Assembly (NCBI RefSeq): GCF_017894365.1
Contig: NZ_CP059467.1
Location: forward strand, 310,001 to 374,000
Direction: 5' to 3'
DNA from: Aromatoleum bremense
Lineage (GTDB): Bacteria; Pseudomonadota; Gammaproteobacteria; Burkholderiales; Rhodocyclaceae
Length of the DNA stretch: 64,000 nucleotides
Shown: positions 1 through 8,823 of the stretch, one piece after another
Layout: every line of letters starts with the position of its first letter
Position numbering within the stretch: position 1 is the first letter of the stretch
The notes under the pieces: generated by a model
Databases searched by the model: none
What the model saw: only the letters and a program-made list of their open reading frames with translations
What the model was told of the DNA's origin: nothing
Translations under genes and position numbers: made by a program

Positions 1-893
1 CGCACCACCGCGTCATAGGCGCTCTTCTGGACCAGCAGACGGCTTCCCGCGGCGCAGGTCTGGCCGGCGTGCTGGAGGATGGTGCGCAGGATGACGGGCG
101 CGGCGGCGTCGACGTCGGCATCCGCGAAGACGATATGGGGCGACTTGCCGCCCAGTTCGGCAACGACCTTGACCTGGTTCCGCGCGGCGGCCTGCTGCAC
201 GCGGGTGCCCACCTGGGTCGATCCGGTGAACGACAGGTGGTCGATGCCGGGATGGCCCACCAGGGCCTCGCCCGCCTCCGCCCCGTAGCCGGTAACGATG
301 TTGAGCACCCCCGGCGGCATGCCCACCTCGTCGAAGATGCGGGCGAACTCCAGCGTGATGAGGCAGGCGTCCTCCGACGGCTTCAGCACGGTGGTGTTTC
401 CTGCCGCCAGCGCCGCACCGAGGGAGCGGGCGAACTGCTGGGCAGGATAGTTCCACGGCAACACGTGCGCGCTGACACCATGCGGCTCGTACACCACCGA
501 CACGTGATAGTCGTCGTGGAACGGAATCACGGCCCCGTGCAGCTTGTCGGCGGCCGTCCCGTAGAACTCCAGGTAGCGGGCGGCGACCTCGATGTCGGTG
601 CGGGCCTGCCCGATCGGTTTGCCGGTGTCGCGCGCCTCGACCACCGCCAGTGCCTCGACGCGATCCAGGATGAGCGCGCCGGCGCGGGCGAGCAGCCGGC
701 CGCGCTCCACCGGCCGAAGCTTCGACCACGGCCCGTCCAGTGCGGCGCGCGCAGCGGCGACCGCACGATCGACATCCTGCGGGCCGCCGCGCGACAGGGC
801 ATCGTAGGCGGCGCCGGTACTCGGGTCGATCACGGCGATCGAATCCGTGTGTTGCGCGTCCGTCCAGCATCCATCGATGAAGAGCTTGTGCAC
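1..893 (-). CDS. aldehyde dehydrogenase, 3' end outside window
   Basis: NAD(P)-dependent aldehyde dehydrogenase oxidising an aldehyde to its acid. About 297 of the usual ~490 residues are visible; the C-terminus lies beyond the left edge. The frame is open from a GTG start at 893, preceded by GGAG, and begins VHKLFIDGCW, a normal ALDH N-terminus. Visible family signatures are the HVLPWNYP region, the ELGGKSPHIVFADAD block with the general-base Glu, and GQTCAAGSR with the nucleophilic Cys. The gene is divergent from the LysR gene across a 148-bp region carrying a perfect operator-like palindrome (1003-1025). It closely resembles the second ALDH gene at 2098. The substrate cannot be read from the sequence. 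Confidence 0.93.
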   Translation of the reverse strand, partial: MHKLFIDGCWTDAQHTDSIAVIDPSTGAAYDALSRGGPQDVDRAVAAARAALDGPWSKLRPVERGRLLARAGALILDRVEALAVVEARDTGKPIGQARTDIEVAARYLEFYGTAADKLHGAVIPFHDDYHVSVVYEPHGVSAHVLPWNYPAQQFARSLGAALAAGNTTVLKPSEDACLITLEFARIFDEVGMPPGVLNIVTGYGAEAGEALVGHPGIDHLSFTGSTQVGTRVQQAAARNQVKVVAELGGKSPHIVFADADVDAAAPVILRTILQHAGQTCAAGSRLLVQKSAYDAVV

Positions 894-1002
894 TTCCCGT
901 CTCCAATGTTCTCGCGCTCGACAGGGAATCCGTCTGCGTCGTTTCGATGGAGGCAATGCTAGGAACGGCGCGACACGCCGACAAACGACTTATTCGCCGA
1001 CA

Positions 1003-1025
1003 ACGATTGAGAAATACTCAATCGT
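1003..1025. promoter_or_regulatory. LysR operator candidate 1, perfect 23-bp palindrome
   Basis: Arms ACGATTGAG and CTCAATCGT flank an AAATA spacer. The core ATTGA-N7-TCAAT has the T-N11-A symmetry typical of LysR boxes. It lies 16 bp upstream of the LysR start and about 110 bp upstream of the divergent ALDH start, a placement that suits autoregulation plus activation of the target. The same core recurs at 1973, 10446 and 11608. Confidence 0.75.
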
Positions 1026-1041
1026 CTGCCAGACTCAGGAC

Positions 1042-1947
1042 ATGGACCGACTGCCTCCCCTCAATTCCCTGCGTGCTTTCGAAGCGGCCGCCCGACACCT
1101 GAGCATCACGGTTGCGGCCAATGAACTGCATGTCACGCCCGGCGCGGTCAGCCGCCAAATCCGCACGCTGGAGGAAGTGCTCGGCGTGCAGCTCCTGCAT
1201 CGCGGACATCGACAGATCACGCTCACCCGCCCGGGCGACGACTACTACCGCGCGGTGACCAGGGCCATGGACGCGCTGCGCGAAGCCACCCTCCGGCTGA
1301 CCAAGCGTGCCAAGCGCAAGCAGCTCAAGGTCCGCGCCTACACGACGTTCGCGATGCGCTGGCTCATTCCCCGGATCTCCAGCTTCCATGCGGCGAACCC
1401 CGGCATCGAAGTGTTGCTCACCGCGTCGCTGGAACCAGTGGACTTCCGCAAGGAAGACATCGACGGTGCGATCCGGCTCGGCGACGGCAAGTGGAGCGGC
1501 GTGAACGCCCATCGCCTGGTGTCCAATGTGCTGCTTCCCGTGTGCAGTCCCGCCCTGCTTGCGGCGAGCGCCACCAAGGTGAAAAAGCCGGCGGACTTGC
1601 AGCACCAGACCCTGTTGCACTCCATCGCGCGCGCCGACGACTGGCGCTATTGGCTGGAAGCGGCGGGCGTCGACAAGCAGATCGACGCGCGCAGCGGAAT
1701 GACCTACCAGAGCTCTGCAATGGCCTATGCGGCGGCCGTCGAGGGGCAAGGCTTCGCCATCGCACAACGCTTCCTGGTGGAGGCCGATCTCCAGGCGGGC
1801 AAGCTGGTGGCCCCATTCCGCCAGACCGTCGACATGGGCGATTTCACCTACTACCTCCTGACACCCGCCGACCGCAAGGAAAGCGCCAGCATGGCCACCT
1901 TTCGCCAGTGGCTGCTTGAGCAGTTTCAGACCGCCGAAGCGACCTGA
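1042..1947 (+). CDS. LysR-family transcriptional regulator, GcvA-like
   Basis: A 301-residue LysR-type regulator. The N-terminal winged helix-turn-helix covers about residues 1-65 (MDRLPPLNSLRAFEAAAR, then VAANELHVTPGAVSRQI) and is followed by the periplasmic-binding-protein-like effector domain. The opening resembles the GcvA clade. The start at 1042 matches the family; an upstream in-frame extension would overlap the palindrome at 1003-1025. The regulator sits among catabolic genes whose upstream regions share the same palindrome, so it probably controls the whole 1-13 kb cluster, including itself. The effector is unknown. Confidence 0.93.
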   Translation: MDRLPPLNSLRAFEAAARHLSITVAANELHVTPGAVSRQIRTLEEVLGVQLLHRGHRQITLTRPGDDYYRAVTRAMDALREATLRLTKRAKRKQLKVRAYTTFAMRWLIPRISSFHAANPGIEVLLTASLEPVDFRKEDIDGAIRLGDGKWSGVNAHRLVSNVLLPVCSPALLAASATKVKKPADLQHQTLLHSIARADDWRYWLEAAGVDKQIDARSGMTYQSSAMAYAAAVEGQGFAIAQRFLVEADLQAGKLVAPFRQTVDMGDFTYYLLTPADRKESASMATFRQWLLEQFQTAEAT

Positions 1948-1972
1948 CAGCGCACAGGAACGCCACGGCAGG

Positions 1973-1989
1973 ATTGAGTTTTCATCAAG
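1973..1989. promoter_or_regulatory. LysR operator candidate 4, ATTGA-N7-TCAAG
   Basis: Reads ATTGA GTTTTCA TCAAG: the same half-sites and spacing as the sites at 1006, 10446 and 11608, with one mismatch in the last base. It lies 109 bp upstream of the second aldehyde dehydrogenase gene, a distance similar to the other sites. Confidence 0.55.
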
Positions 1990-2097
1990 CCTGGTGTGCG
2001 GAAATCTCGCTTGCTGCCCGCCTGAAGCGCTTCCTATGATCCAGAGCCCCGCGCGTCATTGCGCGGTGCGCACAACGGATAAAGGAGACAGCGCACG

Positions 2098-3576
2098 ATG
2101 CGACGCTATCAAATGTTCATCGACGGCGAGCCGAGCGATTCGGCGTCCGGCGAGTGGTTCGAGACGGCCAATCCCTACACGGGCGAGCCTTGGGCGCAGA
2201 TTCCAAGGGGCACCGCCGCCGACGTGGATCGCGCGGTCGGTGCCGCCCGCCGCGCCTTTGCCGGCGGTCCCTGGCCAGAGCTGACCGCCAGCGAGCGCGG
2301 CCATCTGCTGCTTCGGCTTGCGGACGTCCTGGCGCGCGAGGCCTCCCGCCTCGCGGAGATCGAAGTCCGGGACAACGGCAAGCTCTACGCCGAAATGAGC
2401 GCCCAGCTGAAGTACCTGCCCGCCTGGTTCCGTTACTTCGGCGGCCTGGCGGACAAGATCCAGGGCGCGGTGATTCCGCTGGACAAGAAGGGCTATTTCA
2501 ACTTCACGCGCCGCGAGCCCTTGGGCGTGGTGGCCGTCATCACGCCGTGGAACTCGCCGCTGATGCTGACTGCCTGGAAGATCGCGCCCGCGCTGGCGGC
2601 CGGCTGCACGGTGGTCCTCAAGCCGTCCGAGTTCACCTCGGCGTCGACGCTGGAGTTCGTCCGCCTGTTCGAAGAGGCCGGCTTTCCCAAGGGCGTCGTG
2701 AATGCCGTCACCGGCTTCGGTGCCGAAGTGGGCGCGGCGCTGGTCGAGCATCGCGATGTCGCGTGCATTTCGTTCACCGGTGCGGACAGCACCGGGCGCC
2801 GCATCAACGAGGCGGCAGCGGCCACCTTCAAGCACGTGAGCCTGGAACTGGGTGGTAAGTCGCCCAACATCGTGTTCGCCGATGCCAATCTCGACGACGC
2901 CCTCAACGGGGCCATCTCCGGCATCTTCGCCGCCACCGGCCAGACCTGCATCGCGGGCTCACGCCTGCTGCTCCAGTCGAGCATCCACGACGAGTTCGTC
3001 GAGCGCCTGGTGAAGCTCGCGGCAACCGCACGCATGGGCAATCCCATGGACCCCGCTACCGAAGTGGGGCCCGTGACGACACCGCCGCAATACGAAAAGG
3101 TGCTGAGCTACATCGACATCGCTAAGTCCGATGGCGCCCGCTTGCTGCTCGGCGGCAAGCCCGCGTCGAAACCTGAATGCGGCACGGGATGGTTCTTCGA
3201 GCCGACGATCTTCGGGGACGTGACGTCCTCGATGCGCATCGCCCAGGAAGAGGTGTTCGGGCCGGTGCTCTCGGTCATGCGCTTCGAGGACGAGGAGGAA
3301 GCCCTGCGCATTGCCAACGACGTGCGATTCGGCCTCGGCGCAGGCGTCTGGACGAGCGATATCGGCCGTGCCTTCCGCATGTCGGAACGGCTGCAGGCAG
3401 GCACCGTGTGGGTCAATACCTACCGCGCCGTGAGCTGCATGTCGCCCTTCGGCGGCTACAAGGACTCGGGGCTCGGGCGCGAGAACGGCATGGCCGCGAT
3501 CGAAGCCTACCTGCAGACCAAGAGCGTGTGGATCAACACCGGCGCCCAGGTCGACAATCCCTTTGTCATCCGATAG
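2098..3576 (+). CDS. aldehyde dehydrogenase
   Basis: A full-length (492-residue) NAD(P)-dependent aldehyde dehydrogenase. The general base Glu250 lies in LELGGKSPNIVFADAN and the nucleophile Cys284 in GQTCIAGSR; the VITPWNSP substrate/cofactor loop is also present. The start ATG follows an AAAGGAGA ribosome-binding site. The stop is ten bases before the next gene, whose Shine-Dalgarno starts at the stop codon, so the two are co-transcribed. An operator-like palindrome lies at 1973-1989. Together with the downstream beta-hydroxyacid dehydrogenase it probably oxidises an aldehyde made from the inducing substrate; the exact compound is unknown. Confidence 0.95.
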   Translation: MRRYQMFIDGEPSDSASGEWFETANPYTGEPWAQIPRGTAADVDRAVGAARRAFAGGPWPELTASERGHLLLRLADVLAREASRLAEIEVRDNGKLYAEMSAQLKYLPAWFRYFGGLADKIQGAVIPLDKKGYFNFTRREPLGVVAVITPWNSPLMLTAWKIAPALAAGCTVVLKPSEFTSASTLEFVRLFEEAGFPKGVVNAVTGFGAEVGAALVEHRDVACISFTGADSTGRRINEAAAATFKHVSLELGGKSPNIVFADANLDDALNGAISGIFAATGQTCIAGSRLLLQSSIHDEFVERLVKLAATARMGNPMDPATEVGPVTTPPQYEKVLSYIDIAKSDGARLLLGGKPASKPECGTGWFFEPTIFGDVTSSMRIAQEEVFGPVLSVMRFEDEEEALRIANDVRFGLGAGVWTSDIGRAFRMSERLQAGTVWVNTYRAVSCMSPFGGYKDSGLGRENGMAAIEAYLQTKSVWINTGAQVDNPFVIR

Positions 3577-3586
3577 GAGGCCCCGA

Positions 3587-4489
3587 ATGAAGGACAAGAT
3601 TGGATTTGTAGGCCTCGGCGCCATGGGCGGCAAGATGGTTCCCCATCTGCTGAAGGGGGGGTACGAGGTGTTCGTCTGCGATTCGCAGGTCGAAGCGGTC
3701 GCGTCCGCGGTGATGGGGGGTGCCGCGCGCTGCGAGTCGCCTCGGCATGTCGCCGACCATGCCGACATCGTGCTGGCCTGCCTGCCCACACCGGACGTCG
3801 TCGAGCAGGTGGCACTCGGCAAGGCAGGCATCGCCGAGGGCAAACGGGTGAGGATTTTCGTCGACCATTCCACCACCGGCCCGTCGATGGCCCGCAGCCT
3901 CGCCCTGCGCCTGGCCGAGCACGGCATCGCGGCGCTCGACGCACCGCTGGCCGGTGGCGTCGCCGGCGCCGACGCCGGCACGCTGTCGGTGATGGTGGGC
4001 GGCGATCGCGCCGCCTTCGAGCGCTGCGAACCCGCCTTCAAGAGCTTCGGCCGCAAGGTCGTGCACGTCGGGACCGAGCCGGGCGCGGGACAAACGCTGA
4101 AGCTGGTGAACAACATGATCGTGGGCGCGACCTTGATCGCGACCTCCGAGGCCGTGCTGTTCGGCCTCAAGAGCGGCCTCGACGCGCGTGTCCTGCTCGA
4201 CATGATCAATGCCAGCACGGCGCGCAGCTTCACCAGCGAAACGCTGGTGGCCAAGGCGGTCCTGTCCCGCCGTTTCGACTTCGGCTTCCGGATGGATCTG
4301 ATGCGCAAGGACGTGCGCCTGTTTCTCGCCGAAGCCGAGCAAGTGGGTGTGTCCACCTTCATGGCATCGGTGACGAAGCAGTTCTTCGACCGTTCCATTG
4401 CGCAAGGGTATGGCGGGGACGACATGACGCAGGTGGTACGCGAACTGGAGCAACTGGCCGGCGTCCAGATCGCCGCCGCAGCGGCGTGA
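3587..4489 (+). CDS. 3-hydroxyisobutyrate dehydrogenase-like beta-hydroxyacid dehydrogenase
   Basis: A 300-residue NAD(P)-dependent beta-hydroxyacid dehydrogenase of the HIBDH/GarR/GlxR family. The N-terminal dinucleotide motif GFVGLGAMG covers residues 6-14, the substrate loop DAPLAGGVAGA starts near 118, and the catalytic Lys172 lies in GAGQTLKLVNN. The ATG at 3587 is chosen because AGGAGG ends six bases before it. It forms an operon with the preceding ALDH. The family interconverts 2-methyl-3-hydroxy acids or tartronate-type acids with their semialdehydes, and pairing with an ALDH recalls distal valine catabolism. Here the context is a specialised pathway, so the substrate is left open. 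Confidence 0.9.
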   Translation: MKDKIGFVGLGAMGGKMVPHLLKGGYEVFVCDSQVEAVASAVMGGAARCESPRHVADHADIVLACLPTPDVVEQVALGKAGIAEGKRVRIFVDHSTTGPSMARSLALRLAEHGIAALDAPLAGGVAGADAGTLSVMVGGDRAAFERCEPAFKSFGRKVVHVGTEPGAGQTLKLVNNMIVGATLIATSEAVLFGLKSGLDARVLLDMINASTARSFTSETLVAKAVLSRRFDFGFRMDLMRKDVRLFLAEAEQVGVSTFMASVTKQFFDRSIAQGYGGDDMTQVVRELEQLAGVQIAAAAA

Positions 4490-4516
4490 CGGAGACTGAT
4501 TGCGTTGTATGGCGAA

Positions 4517-4537
4517 GCGCCGCCCACCGGGCGGCGC
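4517..4537 (+). terminator. hairpin downstream of the ALDH/HIBDH operon
   Basis: A perfect 9-bp GC stem, GCGCCGCCC / GGGCGGCGC with an ACC loop, lies 27 bp after the stop codon. There is no clear T-run, so it may act as a weak terminator or 3'-end stabiliser. Confidence 0.45.
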
Positions 4538-4625
4538 AAGCAGGCTTACTCTCCCGGGCCGTGCAGGCTCGCTGCGGCGGGTAAGGGCATCCCGACGCCT
4601 GCCGCACAGACGTCAACGTGAAACA

Positions 4626-4663
4626 CCATCCGACCGGCACTTCAACCGCGACCGGTCGGATGG
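4626..4663. terminator. stem-loop between convergent genes
   Basis: Perfect 12-bp inverted repeat CCATCCGACCGG / CCGGTCGGATGG around a 14-base loop, in the gap between the rightward HIBDH-like gene and the leftward SDR pseudogene. It could serve both transcripts; there is no T-tract. Confidence 0.5.
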
Positions 4664-4684
4664 CTCGTGCTACGGCACCCAGGA

Positions 4685-5432
4685 TCAGATGCAGCGCCCG
4701 CCGTCCACGGGCAATTCGACTCCGCTGATGAAGGACGCCTCGTCGCTCGCCAGGAACAAGGCTGCGTGGGCGACATCATCCGGTTCACAGAAGCGGCCGA
4801 GCGGGATGGTGGCCAGAAAACGCCGGCGATTCTCGGGTGTGTCCGGCACGCCCATGAAGTCGCCGATCATCCCGGTCGCGCCGATCACCGGACAGATGGC
4901 GTTGCCCCGGATCCCGTCCGGCGCCAGTTCGGCGGCAAGCGACTTCGACAGCAGGTTCGCAGCGCCCTTGGACGCGTTGTACCAGGTCGGGCCGGGGCGT
5001 GGCCGCAGACCGGCGACGGAGCCGACGTTCAGGATCACGCCCGAACGCGCACGCCGCATCAAGGGCACGGCGGCGTGAGTCATATGAAAAATGCTCTTGA
5101 CGTTGATGGCGAACACCCGGTCGAAGGTCGCTTCATCGACCCCCAGCATCGGCTGTTCGATGCGGTCCATCCCGCGTTGTTGCCCATGACATCCAGCCTG
5201 TCGCCCGACCGTGTGCGTGGGCGACAAGTGCTTCGACGTCTCCCTGCGCGAGACGTCGTTGGTGAACGCCATTGCGCGCTCACCGAGCTCCGCGGCGACC
5301 TGCTTCGCACCGTCACCGCTGATGTCGGCCACGATCACCTTCGCGCCTTCCTGCGCGAATCGCATGGCGATGGCCTTGCCGAATCCGCTGGCGGCGCCCG
5401 GTCACGATGGACACTTTGTTCTTCAATCTCAT
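4685..5432 (-). pseudogene. short-chain dehydrogenase/reductase, multiply frameshifted
   Basis: The remains of a roughly 248-residue SDR. The start MRLKNKVSIVTG is read from ATG 5432, but the cofactor motif AASGFGKA continues only in another frame (indel near 5395). Further frame jumps occur near 5243, 5206 and 5162: NDVSRR, then GDVEALVAHAHGR, then GDRLDVMGNNAGW, then EQPMLGVDEATF. From there the C-terminal half is continuous, with LNVGSVAGL, the catalytic WYNASKG and the terminal SGVELPVDGG. The gene is the last of the leftward catabolic operon. Four indels in 300 bp mean a recent pseudogene or local sequencing error; the high identity to an SDR outside the indels argues against old decay. 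Confidence 0.8.
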
Positions 5433-5559
5433 CAATTCGTCTCCGTTTGTGGGTAGTCGCCCGTTGGTGCCGACGCCGAGCACACCGTCCGGTGCCCTGC
5501 CCGCCTGCCTGCGCCGAAACCGGTACAGGCTTCGCCGCACCGATGGGTAGCCGCCCTTG

Positions 5560-6804
5560 TCATTGCGAGTAAACGGCTTGCCGTTGTGCTGCGGGGGAAC
5601 TGGCCCCCTCGCCGCAATGGATGGCACGCCGCGCGAGCAAGGCCGCGATGTCATCGACGCTGTACCCCAACCCGAGCAGCACTGCTCGGGTGTCCTCACC
5701 ACAGGCCGGCGCAGGCCGCGAGGGCTGCGAATTTTCCGCCGCGCTGTTGATCGGGAAGCCCGGCATGCGGATCGTCCCCAGCGTCGCGTGTTCGACTTCG
5801 CCGATCATCCGGTTGGCGGCCACCTGCGGGTGGCGCACCACGTCCTCATACGTTGCGACGCGCGCGCAAAGAATGTCGGCGTCCTTCAGGACGGGGAGCC
5901 ACTCCTGCGTCGAACGCGTCACGAAGACACGCGTGAGCGCCTCGACCATCTGCGGCCGGTTCGCGACCCGCAAGGGCGAGGTGGCGAAGCGGGGATCGTC
6001 GATCAGGTGCTGCAGCCCGAGCAGCTCGCAAAGTCGCCGCCAGCGCTCCGGCGTGTAGGCGGCCACCATGATCCAGCCATCGGACGTTTCGAAGGCCTGA
6101 TTCGGCGCGGAATACGGCGCCGCACTGCCGGCCCGGACGGGCAGCTCGCCATCCGCAAAATAGCTGGTGAGCGACGATTGCTGCAGCGCCAGCGCCGAAT
6201 TCAGCAGATTGACGTCGAGGTGCCCACCCTGTCCGTCGCGCGCCCGCTGCGCAAGCTTGGCGAGCACACCCATGCAGGCCACATAACCGGTCATCACGTC
6301 GACCACCGGCGCCTGCACCTTGCAAGGTTCGCCCCCGGCGAGCCCGATCAGGCTCATCAGGCCCGAATCGGCCTGCACGATGCCGTCGACCCCCGCCCGG
6401 TCGGCATACGGCCCGGTCTGGCCGTAGGCGGAGATCGAGCAGTAGATCAACGACGGATGGTCATTCACGAGCTGCGCGGGACCGAGCCCGAGGCGCGCCA
6501 TCACCCCGGGCCGCATGCTCTCCACGACGATGTCGGCGTCGGCCACGAGGCGCCTGGCGACCGCGACGCCGTCGGGCGACTTCAAGTCCAGCGACACCCC
6601 GAGCTTGTTGCGATTGAAGGCGTGGAACAGCGCGCTGTCGTCGCCGATCCACCCGGGCCCCAGTCCCCGCCCCAATTCCCCCGCGGGCGGCTCCACCTTG
6701 AGGACACGGGCGCCCATGTCAGCCAGCAGCATGGTGCACGTCGGGCCCGCACCGATCTGGGTGAAATCGACGACGGTCAGCCCGTCCAATGCGTCGCGCA
6801 ACAT
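5560..6804 (-). CDS. class III (CaiB/BaiF) CoA-transferase
   Basis: A 414-residue family III CoA-transferase, which moves CoA from a donor thioester to a free acid. The N-terminus LTVVDFTQIGAGPTCTMLLADMG and the GQTGPYADRAGVDGIVQADSG block are typical of the family. Asp169 in VVDVMTG coincides in number and context with the catalytic aspartate of formyl-CoA transferase. The start codon is one base past the stop of the thioesterase gene, so translation is coupled. It most likely activates the acid produced by the aldehyde dehydrogenases of this cluster, before hydration and thiolysis. The acid is not identifiable. Confidence 0.93.
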   Translation of the reverse strand: MLRDALDGLTVVDFTQIGAGPTCTMLLADMGARVLKVEPPAGELGRGLGPGWIGDDSALFHAFNRNKLGVSLDLKSPDGVAVARRLVADADIVVESMRPGVMARLGLGPAQLVNDHPSLIYCSISAYGQTGPYADRAGVDGIVQADSGLMSLIGLAGGEPCKVQAPVVDVMTGYVACMGVLAKLAQRARDGQGGHLDVNLLNSALALQQSSLTSYFADGELPVRAGSAAPYSAPNQAFETSDGWIMVAAYTPERWRRLCELLGLQHLIDDPRFATSPLRVANRPQMVEALTRVFVTRSTQEWLPVLKDADILCARVATYEDVVRHPQVAANRMIGEVEHATLGTIRMPGFPINSAAENSQPSRPAPACGEDTRAVLLGLGYSVDDIAALLARRAIHCGEGASSPAAQRQAVYSQ

Positions 6805-6805
6805 C

Positions 6806-7195
6806 CTATGCCTCCGAGCTTGAGAGGGTTCGTTTGAAGGTGCCCTGCGCGGTCGCGACCAGTACGCCGGAATCGGTCAGCAATTGCCCGATCGAGAAGT
6901 ACAGGCTGCGTCCGGTCTTCGCGACGGATCCGATTGCACGAATGCGCCCCGCATCGACCTTGCTCAGGTAGCTGATCGTCAGCATCACGGTGACGGCGTT
7001 GCCCAGCTCACCGTCCTGCGCGTCTCGCAGGCCGGCGTAGCCGCACGCTGCGTCGAGCAGGGTCGCGGTCACACCCCCTTGCAGGCAGCCCTGGCGATTC
7101 AGATGCCGGGGCTCGACGTCGAGCTCGAACGCGCACTGCCCCATGCCGACGGTGGCCAGACGAATGCCCAGGTACTCCAGCAACGGGTTGTCCAT
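6806..7195 (-). CDS. PaaI-type hotdog-fold acyl-CoA thioesterase
   Basis: A 129-residue single hotdog-domain protein of the PaaI/YbdB family, which hydrolyses acyl- or aryl-CoA esters and usually rescues CoA from dead-end intermediates. Visible are the LNRQGCLQGGVTATLLDAACGYA helix region, with Gln where many homologues have HGG, and the strand set following NAVTVMLTISYL. The start is taken at MDNPLLEYLG because AGGAGA lies just upstream; a longer in-frame N-terminus has no ribosome-binding site. It is tightly packed in the catabolic operon between the crotonase and the CoA-transferase. Confidence 0.88.
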   Translation of the reverse strand: MDNPLLEYLGIRLATVGMGQCAFELDVEPRHLNRQGCLQGGVTATLLDAACGYAGLRDAQDGELGNAVTVMLTISYLSKVDAGRIRAIGSVAKTGRSLYFSIGQLLTDSGVLVATAQGTFKRTLSSSEA

Positions 7196-7242
7196 CGATG
7201 TCTCCTGAAAAATGAATGCGGGCTTCGATCGCGGCCGCACGA

Positions 7243-8046
7243 TCAGCGCCCGACGTAGGTCGGCGGGCGCTTGTCGGCGAAGGCCCGGCGCCCCTCCAGC
7301 CGGTCCTCGGTGTCGCGCAGCACGCCCCAGTAGAGCTCGGTGAGCTGCTGGGCATCCGCTTCACCGAGGTGGCTCGTCTGGCGCGACAGCCTCTTGATCG
7401 CCTGCACCGCGAGCGGCGCGTTGGCCGCGATCTTCGTGGCGACCGCCAGGGCGCGCTCCAGCAAGGCGCCCGGCGCGACGGACTCGGTGACGAGGCCGAT
7501 CCGCTGCGCCTCGTCCGCGTCGATCCGCTCGCCCGTCAGCACCATCTGCATCGCATGGGCGGAAGGCACCGCCTTGAGCAGCCGGTGCAGGCCCGCGACC
7601 GCCGGAATCGACCCGACGCACGCTTCCGGCAGGCCGAAGCTCGCATTGGCGGAGGCCAGTCGCACGTCGCACTGCAGGGCGATTTCGAGCCCGGCGCCGA
7701 GGCAGTGGCCGTTGACCGCGGCGATCACCGGCTTCCACAGGCCGAGGTCGGTCAGATCCATCAGGCGGATGTAGAGACCGAGATCGGCGGCCCGCTCGGG
7801 GGCGTGGAACAGCGCCTCCGGATAGGTGGCGGGCGAAGTCCGCGTGCCCTTCAGGTCGGCGCCGGCGCAGAACGCGCGCGTACCGGCGCCGGTGAGGATC
7901 GCGACGCGCAGGTCGTCGCGGTCGCGAACCTCGGCGAGGTGCGCGCGCAGCGCGCGCAGGTCGGCGACGTCCAGGGCATTCAATGCCTCCGGCCGGTCGA
8001 TGGTGAGGACGGCGACGAGGCCGTCGATCTCGAAACGCACGGTCAT
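7243..8046 (-). CDS. enoyl-CoA hydratase/isomerase (crotonase family)
   Basis: A 267-residue crotonase-fold enzyme that hydrates a 2-enoyl-CoA to the 3-hydroxyacyl-CoA or catalyses a related reaction. The oxyanion-hole segments are AFCAGADL (58-65) and NGHCLGAGLE. Glu121 and Glu141 (FGLPEACVG) sit where the two catalytic glutamates of hydratase occur, so true hydratase activity is likely. The start ATG follows GAGGAGG. It is 11 bp downstream of the SDR gene in the same operon and would supply that dehydrogenase with a 3-hydroxyacyl-CoA. Confidence 0.93.
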   Translation of the reverse strand: MTVRFEIDGLVAVLTIDRPEALNALDVADLRALRAHLAEVRDRDDLRVAILTGAGTRAFCAGADLKGTRTSPATYPEALFHAPERAADLGLYIRLMDLTDLGLWKPVIAAVNGHCLGAGLEIALQCDVRLASANASFGLPEACVGSIPAVAGLHRLLKAVPSAHAMQMVLTGERIDADEAQRIGLVTESVAPGALLERALAVATKIAANAPLAVQAIKRLSRQTSHLGEADAQQLTELYWGVLRDTEDRLEGRRAFADKRPPTYVGR

Positions 8047-8057
8047 GGCCGCCCTCC

Positions 8058-8822
8058 TCACACGCTCGGCGACGACAGGCTGCGCCCGCCGCACACGTAG
8101 AGCGTCTGCCCGGTGACGTAGGACGAGCGCGGATCGAGGAAGAAGGCGACCGCATTGGCGATGTCGTCCGCCGTGCCGATGCGCTGAACCGGCACCGACT
8201 TCTGCAGCTTTGCCTGGACCTCGGGCGCGAAGTTGCGGAAGAGCGGCGTGTCGATGATGCCCGGCGCCACGGCGTTGACCGTCACTCCCTTGGCGGCGAA
8301 CTCGATCGCCAGCGAACGGGTGAGGCTCACCACCCCGCCCTTGGCCGCCGAGTAGTTCGCCTGCCCGAAGCCGCCGAGCCAGGCGCGCGAGGAGATGTTC
8401 ACCACCCGGCCGTAGCCGCGCTCGATCATCCCCGGCAGCACCGCGCGGCAACACAGGAACTGCGAGCGCAGGTTGGTATCGATGACGAGATCCCAGTCCT
8501 CGTCGCGCATGTTGAGAAAACGCATGTCGCGCACCGCACCGGCGTTGTTCACCAGGTAGTCGATGCGCCCGGCCTGCGCGGCGATGTCGGCGAAGGCGGC
8601 GTTGACCGCCGCCGAGTCGGTGAGGTCCACCGTGGCGCCGATCGCCTTCAGGCCCTCGTCTGCGAGTCCGCTGACCGCCTCGTCGAGGGCGGCGCCGTCA
8701 CGGTCGAGGAGCGCCACGGTGAGCCCTTCGCGCGCGAGTTGGGTCGCGATGCCGAGGCCGATGCCGCGGGCGGCGCCTGTTACCGCGGCGACGTGGGTGG
8801 AGTCGAAGCGTTGCATGTCCAT
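8058..8822 (-). CDS. short-chain dehydrogenase/reductase, FabG-like
   Basis: A 254-residue SDR. The cofactor motif TGAARGIGLG, the NNAG motif, NISS with the catalytic Ser and NYSAAKGG with the catalytic Tyr-Lys pair are all present, and the C-terminus has YVTGQTLYVCGG. The ATG at 8822 follows GGGGGTG and lies directly after the thiolase stop; MQRF at 8816 is an alternative start. Between a hydratase and a thiolase, it is best explained as the 3-hydroxyacyl-CoA dehydrogenase of a short beta-oxidation-like route. Confidence 0.93.
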   Translation of the reverse strand: MDMQRFDSTHVAAVTGAARGIGLGIATQLAREGLTVALLDRDGAALDEAVSGLADEGLKAIGATVDLTDSAAVNAAFADIAAQAGRIDYLVNNAGAVRDMRFLNMRDEDWDLVIDTNLRSQFLCCRAVLPGMIERGYGRVVNISSRAWLGGFGQANYSAAKGGVVSLTRSLAIEFAAKGVTVNAVAPGIIDTPLFRNFAPEVQAKLQKSVPVQRIGTADDIANAVAFFLDPRSSYVTGQTLYVCGGRSLSSPSV

Positions 8823-8823
8823 G

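Noticed and set aside
2959-4539. A 526-codon open frame on the minus strand opposite the ALDH and HIBDH-like genes
   Set aside because: Shadow of two clearly conserved genes; no family resemblance and no ribosome-binding site.
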